From positions 1 to 22,574 of the forward strand of contig DATGZX010000253.1 in NCBI GenBank assembly GCA_035296965.1: 22,574 nt of DNA, read 5' to 3'. The DNA is from DATGZX01 sp035296965. Lineage in GTDB: Bacteria > Planctomycetota > Planctomycetia > Gemmatales > Gemmataceae. The translations under genes and the position numbers were made by a program. Every line of letters begins with the position of its first letter. The first letter of the stretch is position 1. Positions 6,840 through 13,761 of the stretch are shown here, piece after piece. The notes beneath the pieces were generated by a model. That model saw only the letters and a program-made list of their open reading frames with translations. It was not told the DNA's origin and made no database searches.

Positions 6840-7400
6840 TCAAACGACCTCCTTGCCGTAGCGCATGGAGGCTTCAGGATCGACCCCAAGGCCGTCCAGA
6901 ACTCGGTTGATGAAGTTGAAGTAGCTGATGCAGTGGACGGCATCCACGATCTGTTCGTCGGTCAAGTCGTGCCCCCGAAGAGCTTCCAGATCGTCATTCC
7001 GCACGCCCGAAGGCGACCTCGTGAGCTTCACAGCGAAGTCCAGCAGAGCGATTTCTCGCGGAGAGAGGCCCGCCGTGCGGTAATCCATCTGCACCGCTTG
7101 CCATTGCTCGTCGCTCTCGACCACCGACCGGAGGTCTTTCTCGTGCGCCTCCATTCAGTACAAGCAACCATTGACCTTCGAGACGACGGTTGCGATAAGC
7201 ACCCGCTCCCGTTTACTGATGCCGGTGGGTTCATCCATAATCTGACAATACAGGTCGAACCCGTGTGCCATCGTCTTCGGGCGTAGCGACTGCAACTTGG
7301 CGATGTTCGGAACAACACCAGCCCGCGCACGCACCCGCTGGTAAAGTTCTCGGAGCTTGCCCGTAGCGGCCTCGTCGGAGACCATCTGCACCCATGCCAT
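6840..7400 (-). CDS. AhpD-like peroxidase-related protein, candidate selenoprotein (CxxU)
   Basis: Read through an in-frame TGA at 7157-7155, this gives 186 residues of the carboxymuconolactone decarboxylase/AhpD-like superfamily (peroxidase-related enzyme type). The N-terminal part MAWVQMVSDEAATGKLRELY and the C-terminal half, including AVHCISYFNFINRVLDGLG, both match that family and are in one frame. The family redox site is NGC-x-Y-C-x-x-x-H. Here it reads C79-L-Y-TGA82-M-E-A-H86, so the stop replaces exactly the second, reactive cysteine. A SECIS-like hairpin follows (7119-7136). AhpD-like selenoproteins are known, which supports selenocysteine. The ATG at 7400 has AAGGGA upstream. The glutamate usually found 12 residues before the first Cys is Val67 here. 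The alternative is a nonsense mutation, in which case two fragments (7158-7400 and 6840-7154) remain. It would reduce peroxides or exchange thiols in the cytoplasm. Confidence 0.8.
7119..7136 (-). promoter_or_regulatory. SECIS-like hairpin for selenocysteine insertion
   Basis: On the minus strand GACCTCCGGTCGGTGGTC folds as GACC, a U-U mismatch, CC, loop GGUC, GG, U, GGUC. That is six pairs with one U bulge or mismatch two pairs below the loop. The loop starts 26 bases after the last base of the TGA. The E. coli fdhF SECIS also has a bulged U, two base pairs and an apical loop containing GGUC, so the resemblance is in the parts SelB reads. A competing GGAGG/CCTCC pairing (7152-7148 with 7134-7130) is possible. 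Confidence 0.6.
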
Positions 7401-7601
7401 GCTCGTCCCTTTCTCTGCGTGTGTTCCTTGTGTCGGGCAAGAGGAGTTCAGGGAAACGACAGGTCCCGATTCATGCTCGTGTCGCACCTTCCCACCGTCT
7501 GGGCGTAGAGCCTCGAGCGTTGCAGTGGCGGTCGATGCACGGTCTGATGGCTGCAAGAAGTTGGTGTAAAGCCTTGTAAGTGGATCAGCGTTAGCCCGAT
7601 C

Positions 7602-8108
7602 CTACTTCTTCTGATTGCGGGGATCATCGTCAGGGTTAACGTACTGGATCGACCACGGGCCTGTCCCATGAAACTGAAGGACCGTTTCCCCCTTGGCCCA
7701 GACAAAGTGTTTCATGCCAGCTGGCCAGTACCCGTAGGCCCCGGCTTCCATGCTTTTCGTCATTTTCTCGTCAAATTTGTCGCCCATGCCGATATTGAAG
7801 GTGCCGGAGATCACCGTGATTCGCTCGGTCTTCGGGTGTGTGTGCGGTGGCACGCGGTAGCCGTCGGGGAGCTTGAGGCGAAAGACGAACGGCCCTTCCT
7901 TGGACGGGTCTCCCTCCAGCACGGCAATCATGGCGCCTTTCGGCAACGAGCTTGGACCCTCCTGCCACTTCATCTTGTCGGCGGCGAATAATTCGATGTC
8001 GGCCGGCTTATCGTGCATTGAAGCCGGGGCCTCGCCATGGAGCGCCACAAACAAGACCAGGATGCCAAGCGCACTTAGTAGGCTGGCGGCCCAAATACGA
8101 ATATGCAC
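7602..8108 (-). CDS. Exported or membrane-anchored cupin-domain protein
   Basis: A 168-residue protein with an N-terminal hydrophobic segment (about 5-24, IWAASLLSALGILVLFVALH) acting as a signal or anchor, then a single cupin barrel. Metal-binding residues are visible in the two cupin motifs: PPHTHPKTE gives His89, His91 and Glu95, and AGMKHFVW gives His134. The GTG at 8108 is chosen because AGGAGG lies 6 bases upstream; a TTG further upstream would place that site inside the coding region. The substrate is unknown; related small cupins bind metals or act as oxygenase- or isomerase-like enzymes. It lies between a LysR gene and the candidate selenoprotein on the same strand. The 200 bases before the latter show no gene. 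Confidence 0.85.
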   Translation of the reverse strand: MHIRIWAASLLSALGILVLFVALHGEAPASMHDKPADIELFAADKMKWQEGPSSLPKGAMIAVLEGDPSKEGPFVFRLKLPDGYRVPPHTHPKTERITVISGTFNIGMGDKFDEKMTKSMEAGAYGYWPAGMKHFVWAKGETVLQFHGTGPWSIQYVNPDDDPRNQKK

Positions 8109-8228
8109 GGCGTTCCTCCTCGCAGGCAATCTCCGGAGACTAGAACTTCGTTGCTAGTTAGCCTGGTGTCAGCGTAGGCGGACGGCAAGCGAAGCGTTAT
8201 TGGTATCGGGCAATACCCGAAGTCTCGG

Positions 8229-8247
8229 CCATAAGCAGCGCTTATGG
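8229..8247 (-). terminator. Hairpin overlapping the lysR stop codon
   Basis: CCATAAGC and GCTTATGG make a perfect 8-bp inverted repeat around a 3-base loop, and it includes the TAA stop of lysR (8244-8242). A second, weaker TCGGG/CCCGA pair follows downstream on the minus strand (8207-8221). No T-run is present. It may end or attenuate lysR transcription before the cupin gene. Confidence 0.4.
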
Positions 8248-9174
8248 GATGTCGGCAGCGATGGGGTGCGTTTCGAGGAAGATGAGGAACACTCGAGCTG
8301 GAAATGGCAGTACCCGGCGCTTATCCTGCACGATGAACATGTCGCGGTCGCAATGGAGGTCACTGACCTCAAGGGCGTGCAACTGGCCCGTCTTCAGTTC
8401 CTTCTGCACGGCATAGGTGGAGAGAATGGCGATCCCGACACCACGCAGGACGGCCTCCTTGATGGCCTCGTTGCTGCCGAGTTCGAGGGCGATCCGAAGA
8501 TTAGCCAGAGAGAGCCCTGCCTTCTCCAGTGACTTCTCGAAGCAGTGCCGCAGCCCGGAGCCGACTTCCCGTAAGACCAGCGCGTGACTGGACAGTAGCT
8601 TCACCGCCACCTTCTTCCGTTTGCACAAAGGATGGCCCGGAGGGACGACCAGTACCATCCGGTCGCTGGCGAGGTAGCGAAATTCCAGATGCGGGTTGTC
8701 GCTCTTTCTGCCTACGAGTCCAAGGCTGACCTCACCCCGTTCCACCTGCGCCATCACCGCCATGCTGTCGCTGATGCCGGCCCGGACCCGGACGTGGGGG
8801 TGCTTCAGCCTGAAGGCTGACAGTAAGGTTGGAAGGAAGTATTCGCCGGGGATCGAACTGGCGGCGAGGAGCAGCTCACCGGCGACCGGGGTTTCATGAC
8901 CGGTTACTTGCCGACGAGCCTCACGGTGGAGGTGCAGTATCTTTTGGGCGTAGGTGTAGAGTTTCTGGCCCGCATCAGTCAGCAGAACACGCCCGCCCTG
9001 CCGCTTGAACAGTGGCGTGTCGAGTATCTTTTCGAGGGCTTGTACGCGCTGGCTGATCGTTGCTTGGGACAATCGCAGCGCTTTGGCCGTCCCGGTGAAA
9101 CTGCTCAGCTCAGCAGCCTTCGAGAAGGTTTCGAGATACGGAAGCTGCACATCTTCGGTCTTTCCGGCGTCCAT
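8242..9174 (-). CDS. LysR-family transcriptional regulator
   Basis: A 310-residue LysR regulator of the CysB/CysL/CbbR-like type. The winged helix-turn-helix covers about 10-70, with YLETFSKAAELSSFTGTAKA and LSQATISQRVQALEK as recognition region, followed by a linker helix. An effector-binding domain covers about 98-300 (GELLLAASSIPGEYFLPTLL, LVVPPGHPL, SNEAIKEAVLRGVGIAILS). The ATG at 9174 is preferred for GGGAG about 9 bases upstream; a TTG at 9198 would add eight unconserved residues. It is transcribed away from the arsR-sulfur operon, sharing a 184-base region with it, and toward the cupin and peroxidase-related genes. Either set may be its target. The effector cannot be told from sequence. 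Confidence 0.93.
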   Translation of the reverse strand: MDAGKTEDVQLPYLETFSKAAELSSFTGTAKALRLSQATISQRVQALEKILDTPLFKRQGGRVLLTDAGQKLYTYAQKILHLHREARRQVTGHETPVAGELLLAASSIPGEYFLPTLLSAFRLKHPHVRVRAGISDSMAVMAQVERGEVSLGLVGRKSDNPHLEFRYLASDRMVLVVPPGHPLCKRKKVAVKLLSSHALVLREVGSGLRHCFEKSLEKAGLSLANLRIALELGSNEAIKEAVLRGVGIAILSTYAVQKELKTGQLHALEVSDLHCDRDMFIVQDKRRVLPFPARVFLIFLETHPIAADIP

Positions 9175-9323
9175 TGGAGGCCACTCCCGGTGCGACAATC
9201 ACCACCAAACACGTTATACGCGAACATACCGCCAACCGCCCTTCTCCACTCGCTGGAGAGTCGAAGTTGGGGTCGCCATTCAGATTCGTTTCAGCAATTC
9301 CGCTAAAAGCAGGGAATGATTGA

Positions 9324-9351
9324 TTGACATATCGGAACATCCCGATATACT
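9324..9351 (+). promoter_or_regulatory. Sigma-70-type promoter of arsR
   Basis: TTGACA (9324-9329) and TATACT (9346-9351) are separated by 16 bases, very close to the housekeeping consensus. Transcription would begin near 9358, at or just before the ATG at 9359, suggesting a leaderless or nearly leaderless message. No ribosome binding site is seen ahead of that ATG. Confidence 0.7.
9329..9348. promoter_or_regulatory. Inverted-repeat operator inside the arsR promoter
   Basis: ATATCGG (9329-9335) and CCGATAT (9342-9348) form a perfect 7-bp inverted repeat with a 6-base centre. It overlaps the end of the -35 box, the spacer and the start of the -10 box. The AT-rich arms and spacing match ArsR-type operators, so autorepression by the adjacent ArsR protein is the simplest reading. 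Confidence 0.7.
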
Positions 9352-9358
9352 TGAATGT

Positions 9359-9700
9359 ATGAAGCAAACGATGACCGCCAAGATGAAAACCCCGAAACTG
9401 CCAACGCTCACGGACCTGGGCGCACTGGAGCAGGCGGCGGAATGCCTTAAGATCCTGGCCCACCCGCACCGGCTGCGAATGGTCCAGATGCTCCTGCGCG
9501 GCCGCTACACTGTCGGGGAGCTGGCCGAGGCGTGTGGCATCCCCAGCCACATGGCCTCCGAACACCTGCGCCTCATGCAGCGTTGCGGCTTCATGACCAG
9601 CGAGAGGGACGGGCGCAAGGCCTACTACCAGATCGTCGAACTCCACCTAGCGAACATCATGGCCTGCATCGAGGCACGGTTCGGAGGGGGCACGGGTTGA
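9359..9700 (+). CDS. ArsR-family regulator, possible thiol/persulfide sensor
   Basis: A 113-residue winged-helix repressor. The core runs from LKILAHPHRLRMVQMLL through TVGELAEACGIPSHMASEHLRLMQRCGF (recognition helix about 60-75) to the wing SERDGRKAYYQIV. Cysteines are at 29, 59, 76 and 103. No classical ArsR metal box (CVC) is present. Because the next genes handle sulfane sulfur, sensing through Cys pairs, as in the persulfide sensors SqrR and BigR, is plausible but unproven. The start at 9359 fits the promoter position; ATGs at 9371 and 9383 are alternatives. It should bind the repeat at 9329-9348 and control its own operon. Confidence 0.9.
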   Translation: MKQTMTAKMKTPKLPTLTDLGALEQAAECLKILAHPHRLRMVQMLLRGRYTVGELAEACGIPSHMASEHLRLMQRCGFMTSERDGRKAYYQIVELHLANIMACIEARFGGGTG

Positions 9701-9785
9701 TTATTTCGCCCGGACATATCGTCGTGTCGAGAGGCATCAATCAATGAACACCAATTTCGCCACTGCGAACAGGGGAGGCAGAAAA

Positions 9786-9872
9786 ATGGAATTCCTCGTT
9801 CCTTTGGGCGTCCTTGTGGTCTGGATCATCCTTCAAGCGTGGGTGCTGCCACGTCTGGGGGAGAAGAGCTGA
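9786..9872 (+). CDS. 28-residue single-span membrane microprotein
   Basis: MEFLVPLGVLVVWIILQAWV followed by LPRLGEKS. Residues 4-20 form one transmembrane helix and the end is short and basic. The ATG has AGGGGAGG with good spacing. Very similar short proteins (one helix, then VLPRLG or VLPKLG) are, from memory, found beside rhodanese and thioredoxin genes in other bacteria. Here it sits 85 bases after arsR and before a membrane rhodanese, in the same direction. A role as a small partner of the membrane rhodanese is a guess from position. Confidence 0.65.
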   Translation: MEFLVPLGVLVVWIILQAWVLPRLGEKS

Positions 9873-9989
9873 ATGAGCGGAACCTGCGAGCCGAGTTCGG
9901 CTCCTACCCGTCCCGACGACCGCCAGAAGCCAAACACGGTTGGCGGTCGTACCGACCGAGACCCAGCCGACGAAAGGAAATCGCCATGA
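9873..9989 (+). CDS. Possible 38-residue coupled ORF
   Basis: The ATG at 9873 directly follows the TGA of the 28-residue gene, and its own TGA overlaps the rhodanese ATG as ATGA. The product (MSGTCEPSSAPTRPDDRQ..., ending ERKSP) is hydrophilic and Pro/Arg/Asp-rich, without a recognisable domain. It could be a leader that couples translation along the operon, or simply an open spacer. A 10-bp hairpin lies inside it (9916-9950). No separate ribosome binding site is clear. Confidence 0.3.
   Translation: MSGTCEPSSAPTRPDDRQKPNTVGGRTDRDPADERKSP
9916..9950. repeat. 10-bp perfect inverted repeat before the rhodanese gene
   Basis: ACGACCGCCA (9916-9925) pairs with TGGCGGTCGT (9941-9950) around a 15-base loop. 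The GC-rich hairpin lies 35 bases ahead of the rhodanese start and could act as an RNA-processing or attenuation element. No T-run follows. Confidence 0.5.
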
Positions 9990-10558
9990 GCGTCCCCACC
10001 ATCAGCCCCCAGCAGCTTGCCGAACTGTGCAAGAGCGAGAAGATCGACCTGCTCGACGTGCGGACGCCGGTGGAGTTCCGGGAGTTCCACGCCGCCAACG
10101 CCCGCAACGTGCCCCTGGACCGGCTCGACCCGGCGAAGGTAATGCAGGCCCGCAACGGCAACAAAGACACACCGCTGTATGTTGTCTGCCGTTCTGGGAG
10201 CCGGGGCCGGCAAGCGTGCGAGAAGTTCCTGGCCGCAGGCTTCACGAATGTCGTCAACGTCGAGGGCGGCACGCTGGCCTGGGCGGAATGCGGCATGCCC
10301 ATCGTCCGTGGGAAGAAGACAATCTCGCTGGAGCGGCAGGTGCGGATTGCAGCGGGATCGCTCGTGCTGCTGGCCGTGCTGCTCGGCTGGTTCCTTCATC
10401 CAGCCTTCCTTGCTCTTGCCGCCTTCGTCGGGGCCGGCCTGGTCTTCGCGGGCATCACCGACACGTGTGGCATGGGCTTGCTGCTGGCCCGGATGCCATG
10501 GAATCAAGTCATTGAAGACCCCGCCAATGGCTGTGCGACAAAGGGAGTCTGCTCATGA
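9986..10558 (+). CDS. Rhodanese with C-terminal membrane domain (YgaP-like)
   Basis: A 190-residue protein. Residues 5-108 are one rhodanese domain, with DLLDVRTPVEFREFHAANA and the active loop VCRSGSRG, giving catalytic Cys68 that would carry a persulfide. Residues 118-190 are a DUF2892-type membrane part with two helices (about 122-138 and 140-158), then GITDTCGMGLLLARMPWN. This order matches E. coli YgaP, an inner-membrane sulfurtransferase. Extra cysteines occur at 161, 183 and 189. The ATG at 9986 has AAAGGA 7 bases upstream. Its TGA overlaps the next ATG (ATGA), so it is translationally coupled to the flavoprotein-rhodanese gene. It probably passes sulfane sulfur at the membrane to that partner. 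Confidence 0.93.
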   Translation: MSVPTISPQQLAELCKSEKIDLLDVRTPVEFREFHAANARNVPLDRLDPAKVMQARNGNKDTPLYVVCRSGSRGRQACEKFLAAGFTNVVNVEGGTLAWAECGMPIVRGKKTISLERQVRIAAGSLVLLAVLLGWFLHPAFLALAAFVGAGLVFAGITDTCGMGLLLARMPWNQVIEDPANGCATKGVCS

Positions 10559-12216
10559 ATCTGCTCATTGTCGGCGGTGTGGCCGGCGGCGCATCGGCTG
10601 CCGCTCGCGCCCGTCGTCTTTCGGAAGACGCCCACATCGTCCTCTTCGAGCGGGGGCCGGACGTGTCGTTCGCCAACTGCGGCCTGCCCTACTACTTGGG
10701 TGGCGAGATCGCCGAGCGAGACAAGCTGCTGGTCGTCACGCCGGATCGCCTGCGGAGGCGCTTCAACCTCGACCTGCGCGTGCGGACCTCCGTTGAGGCC
10801 ATCGACCAGGCGGCGAAGAAGGTCCGCGCCCGTGACCTCGTTTCGGGGAGGGAGTATGAGGAAACCTACGACAAGCTGATCCTCGCACCCGGAGCCGCCC
10901 CGTTGCGTCCGCCGCTGCCCGGCATCGACTTACCCGGTATCTTCACTCTGCGGAACCTGCAAGACGTAGATCGCATCAAGGAACGGCTGGACGGCGGCAT
11001 TCGCCAAGCAGTGGTTATCGGGGCCGGTTTCATCGGCCTGGAACTGGTCGAGAATTTCGTTCGCCAAGGCATCGCAATCACGGTGGTCGAGCTGCAGGAC
11101 CAAGTGTTGCCGCCGTTCGACAAGGAGATGACTACGCCCATCGCCCAGGAATTGGCGGGCAAGGGCGTCTCGCTGCTGCTCGGCCAATCCGCCGAGGCGT
11201 TCGAGCCGGGGCCAGACGCCCTTACCGTGCGATTGAAGTCAGGCCAACGCCTGCCGGCCCAACTGGTCGTTCTCGGCGTCGGCGTGCGCCCGGAGAACAA
11301 GCTGGCCGTCGAGGCGGGCCTGGAGGTTGGTCCTCGTGGCGGCATCCGGGTCAACGAACACCTTCAGACCAGCAACCCGGACATCTACGCGGTGGGGGAC
11401 GCAATCGAGGTCAAGGACTTCGTGATGGGCGAACCGACGCAGGTGCCGCTGGCGGGTCCGGCCAACCGGCAGGGCCGGATCGCCGCCGACCACATCTTCG
11501 GACGGGCAGCCCGCTACCGTGGAACCCAGGGCACGGCCATCGTGCGCGTCTTCGACCGCACGGCGGCGATGACCGGGGCTTCGGAGAAGGTGCTGAAGCG
11601 GTCGAACCGCCCCTACCGAAAAGTCTACGTTCACCCCACGCACCACGCCGGCTACTATCCGGGTGCCGAGGCAATGACGCTGAAGCTCCTCTTCGACCCG
11701 CAGACGGGCCGGGTGCTGGGGGCGCAGGCCGTGGGCGGGGCCGGCGTGGACAAACGCATCGACGTGCTGGCTGTGGCGATCCAGGCCGGCATGACCGTCT
11801 TCGACCTGGAAGAGATGGAGCTGGCCTACTCGCCGCAGTACGGCTCGGCCAAGGACCCCATCAATATGGCAGGGTTCGTGGCGGGCGGGCTGCTGCGGGG
11901 CGACCACCCCCAGGTCAATGTCGAGCAGTTCCTCGCCGCTCCTGCCAGCGAGCGTCCGTTCCTCCTGGATGTGCGAATGCCCCAGGAATTCGCGAAAGGA
12001 CACATTCCCGGAGCTGTGAACATCCCGGTGGATGACCTGCGCTCTCACCTCGGCGAGTTGCCCAATGACCGCGAGATCGCCGCCTACTGTCAGGTCGGTC
12101 AACGGGGCTATCTGGCGACACGCATTCTGCGGCAGACGGGGTTCTCGGCGGTCAACGTCGGCGGCGGATATAAAACCTATCAACTCCTTGTTCCGAACAA
12201 CGACAGGGTTCGTTGA
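10555..12216 (+). CDS. CoA-disulfide/persulfide reductase fused to rhodanese
   Basis: A 553-residue flavoprotein of the pyridine nucleotide-disulfide reductase class. It has an FAD-binding LLIVGGVAGGASAAARAR (3-20), active-site Cys42 in SFANCGLPYY, an NAD(P)H-binding VVIGAGFIGLELVE near 152-165, the second FAD motif IYAVGDAIEV near 278-287, a dimerisation domain to about 445, and a C-terminal rhodanese domain with AYCQVGQRGY (Cys512). This is the CoADR-rhodanese layout. Such enzymes reduce CoA disulfide, CoA or glutathione persulfides and polysulfide using NAD(P)H. In this operon persulfide reduction is the likelier task, fed by the membrane rhodanese, whose stop overlaps this start (ATGA). 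Confidence 0.95.
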   Translation: MNLLIVGGVAGGASAAARARRLSEDAHIVLFERGPDVSFANCGLPYYLGGEIAERDKLLVVTPDRLRRRFNLDLRVRTSVEAIDQAAKKVRARDLVSGREYEETYDKLILAPGAAPLRPPLPGIDLPGIFTLRNLQDVDRIKERLDGGIRQAVVIGAGFIGLELVENFVRQGIAITVVELQDQVLPPFDKEMTTPIAQELAGKGVSLLLGQSAEAFEPGPDALTVRLKSGQRLPAQLVVLGVGVRPENKLAVEAGLEVGPRGGIRVNEHLQTSNPDIYAVGDAIEVKDFVMGEPTQVPLAGPANRQGRIAADHIFGRAARYRGTQGTAIVRVFDRTAAMTGASEKVLKRSNRPYRKVYVHPTHHAGYYPGAEAMTLKLLFDPQTGRVLGAQAVGGAGVDKRIDVLAVAIQAGMTVFDLEEMELAYSPQYGSAKDPINMAGFVAGGLLRGDHPQVNVEQFLAAPASERPFLLDVRMPQEFAKGHIPGAVNIPVDDLRSHLGELPNDREIAAYCQVGQRGYLATRILRQTGFSAVNVGGGYKTYQLLVPNNDRVR

Positions 12217-12377
12217 GCGGCCCAACAAGAGCGTTCAGGTACCAAAGGCCGCGATTTTCGCGCGCCGCTTGCGAACTTTCCCTGGTTTCACGTCTGGTAG
12301 GTAACCTTCTGGCTTCTTGTGCCGACCCCAACCATCTACGCCCTGACGCAGCCGAACCTAATTCCCAACCGGCGCCA

Positions 12378-12406
12378 TTGACGACGAAATTCGTTGCTTC
12401 TAGCTT
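12378..12406 (+). promoter_or_regulatory. Weak promoter candidate ahead of the hydrolase gene
   Basis: TTGACG (12378-12383) and TAGCTT (12401-12406) are 17 bases apart, with an 11-bp palindrome ACGAAATTCGT (12384-12394) in the spacer. The -10 match is poor. The rest of 12217-12514 shows no gene. Confidence 0.3.
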
Positions 12407-12478
12407 CCATCAAATCTAGAATCCCATACGGAAAGTCAAGCAAGACTGCGTTTGTGCGCATAAGTCGCGGTACAGAAC

Positions 12479-12496
12479 GCACGTCATCAGACGTGC
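12479..12496. repeat. 7-bp hairpin just ahead of the hydrolase ribosome binding site
   Basis: GCACGTC and GACGTGC pair around an ATCA loop. The hairpin ends 8 bases before GGAG of the hydrolase gene, so it may affect translation or serve as an operator. Confidence 0.4.
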
Positions 12497-12514
12497 TGTG
12501 CATTGGAGTCAATG

Positions 12515-13462
12515 ATGAAATTCTGGAAAGCTTGGTTGTCAGCGCTCTGCATCCTGGTCGCGAGCAACATGCCCGCGCTAGCTGGCACGGCCGATGATTT
12601 ACCCACCCACAAAGAAGACATCATCTACGGCCGCAAATTTGGCACGGCTCTCACGCTGGACGTGTTCGCACCCAAGCACAGCTCCAACGGGGCCGCGGTC
12701 GTTCTTGCTGTTAGCGGCGGCTGGGTCTCTGCCCATGAGGCCATCGGTGCCCCATTTTTCAAGGACTTTATTCCCGAACTAACCAGGCGCGGCTACACGG
12801 TCTTTGCGGTGGTCCATGGAAGTCAGCCACGATTCACAATCCCGGAAATCCTGGAGGATATGCACCGGGCCGTGCGTTACATCAGGTATAACGCCAGAGT
12901 TTACGACATCGACCCGAAACGCCTTGGCATTACGGGCGGCTCAGCGGGCGGCCACCTGTCGCTCATGCAGGGAATGGCTGGCAGAGACGGCGACCCCAAA
13001 GCCCCTGATCCCGTGAACCGGGTTTCGAGCCGCGTTCAAGCGGTTGCGTGTTTCTTCCCGCCGACTGACTTCCTCAACTACGGCAAGCCTGGAGAAGTTG
13101 CGCTGGGAACGGGAATATTGAAAGGCTTCAAAGCACCGTTCGATTTTAACGAACTGGACAAGAAGACCAATTCGTTCGTTGTTATAACCGATCAGGCAAG
13201 GCGACAGGAGATCGGTCGACAGATTTCCCCCGTCTACCATGTCGGCAAGTCTTCTCCGCCAACCCTCATTATCCACGGCGACGCCGACAAGCTAGTGCCG
13301 ATTCAGCAAGCGCAGCTCATTATTGAAAAACTGAAAGCCGCAAGCGTGCCGGCGGAGCTGGTTGTCAAACCGGGTGCCAAGCACGGCTGGGACGGCCTGG
13401 TCGAAGACATGCCGACGATTGCGGACTGGTTTGACAAGTACCTCAAGAAACCTGCTAAATAG
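12515..13462 (+). CDS. Secreted alpha/beta hydrolase (esterase/peptidase-like)
   Basis: A 315-residue protein with a cleavable signal peptide (MKFWKAWLSALCILVASNMP, then ALAG, cleavage about residue 23). The mature part is an alpha/beta hydrolase of the BD-FAE/S9-like type. It shows LTLDVFAPK, an oxyanion-side VSGGW, the nucleophile elbow GITGGSAGGH (Ser near 148), an acid in IHGDADKLVP and the catalytic His in PGAKHGW. Such proteins cleave esters, for example acetyl or feruloyl groups on polysaccharides; the substrate is not readable. The second of two adjacent ATGs (12515) is chosen because GGAG is 6 bases upstream; 12512 is possible. It stands alone between the sulfur operon and the sigma factor, and 13463-13761 separates it from the latter. 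Confidence 0.88.
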   Translation: MKFWKAWLSALCILVASNMPALAGTADDLPTHKEDIIYGRKFGTALTLDVFAPKHSSNGAAVVLAVSGGWVSAHEAIGAPFFKDFIPELTRRGYTVFAVVHGSQPRFTIPEILEDMHRAVRYIRYNARVYDIDPKRLGITGGSAGGHLSLMQGMAGRDGDPKAPDPVNRVSSRVQAVACFFPPTDFLNYGKPGEVALGTGILKGFKAPFDFNELDKKTNSFVVITDQARRQEIGRQISPVYHVGKSSPPTLIIHGDADKLVPIQQAQLIIEKLKAASVPAELVVKPGAKHGWDGLVEDMPTIADWFDKYLKKPAK

Positions 13463-13761
13463 GGCTTAAGGCATCTGAGCTCCGTCAATTCCTCGGCGCG
13501 TCACGAATGTCTTCTCCCTGTGGGTCCGTGCCGGAGACCGGCCTAGAAAGTCGATTGGTGAAAAATACCAGACTGCGGTCTCCCGGACCGGCAAGTATAT
13601 AGGTATCTGTTCCGCCGCCGCTCCACTTCAGGGATGCGTATCCCATCTGCAATTTGCAGATAACAGTAGTCCTGTTGACGCAGGAAGCCTGGAGAGAGAG
13701 CGCTTTGGGATTGGGTTCAGAACAGGAGGCCGGCGCATCGATCCAACGAAGGGAAGGTTCC
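13463..13761. other. Intergenic region before the first sigma gene
   Basis: No convincing gene is seen on either strand. A minus-strand open frame over 13485-13680 has protein-like composition (YASLKWSGGGTDTYILAGPG) but no recognised family or clear start. The region contains an imperfect inverted repeat, CCGGAGACCG (13531-13540) with CGGTCTCCCGG (13576-13586), a GGGAT/ATCCC pair (13631-13644) and the 17-bp palindrome listed separately. Confidence 0.5.
13645..13661. repeat. 17-bp palindrome upstream of the first sigma gene
   Basis: ATCTGCAA and TTGCAGAT flank a single T, 100 bases before the sigma start. The length and symmetry suit an operator for a dimeric regulator. No protein in the window can be assigned to it. 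Confidence 0.45.

Noticed and set aside
6840..7154. A separate short gene starting at ATG 7154 after the TGA
   Set aside because: It has no ribosome binding site and would begin inside the CxxC-x3-H motif; the read-through protein matches the family over its full length.
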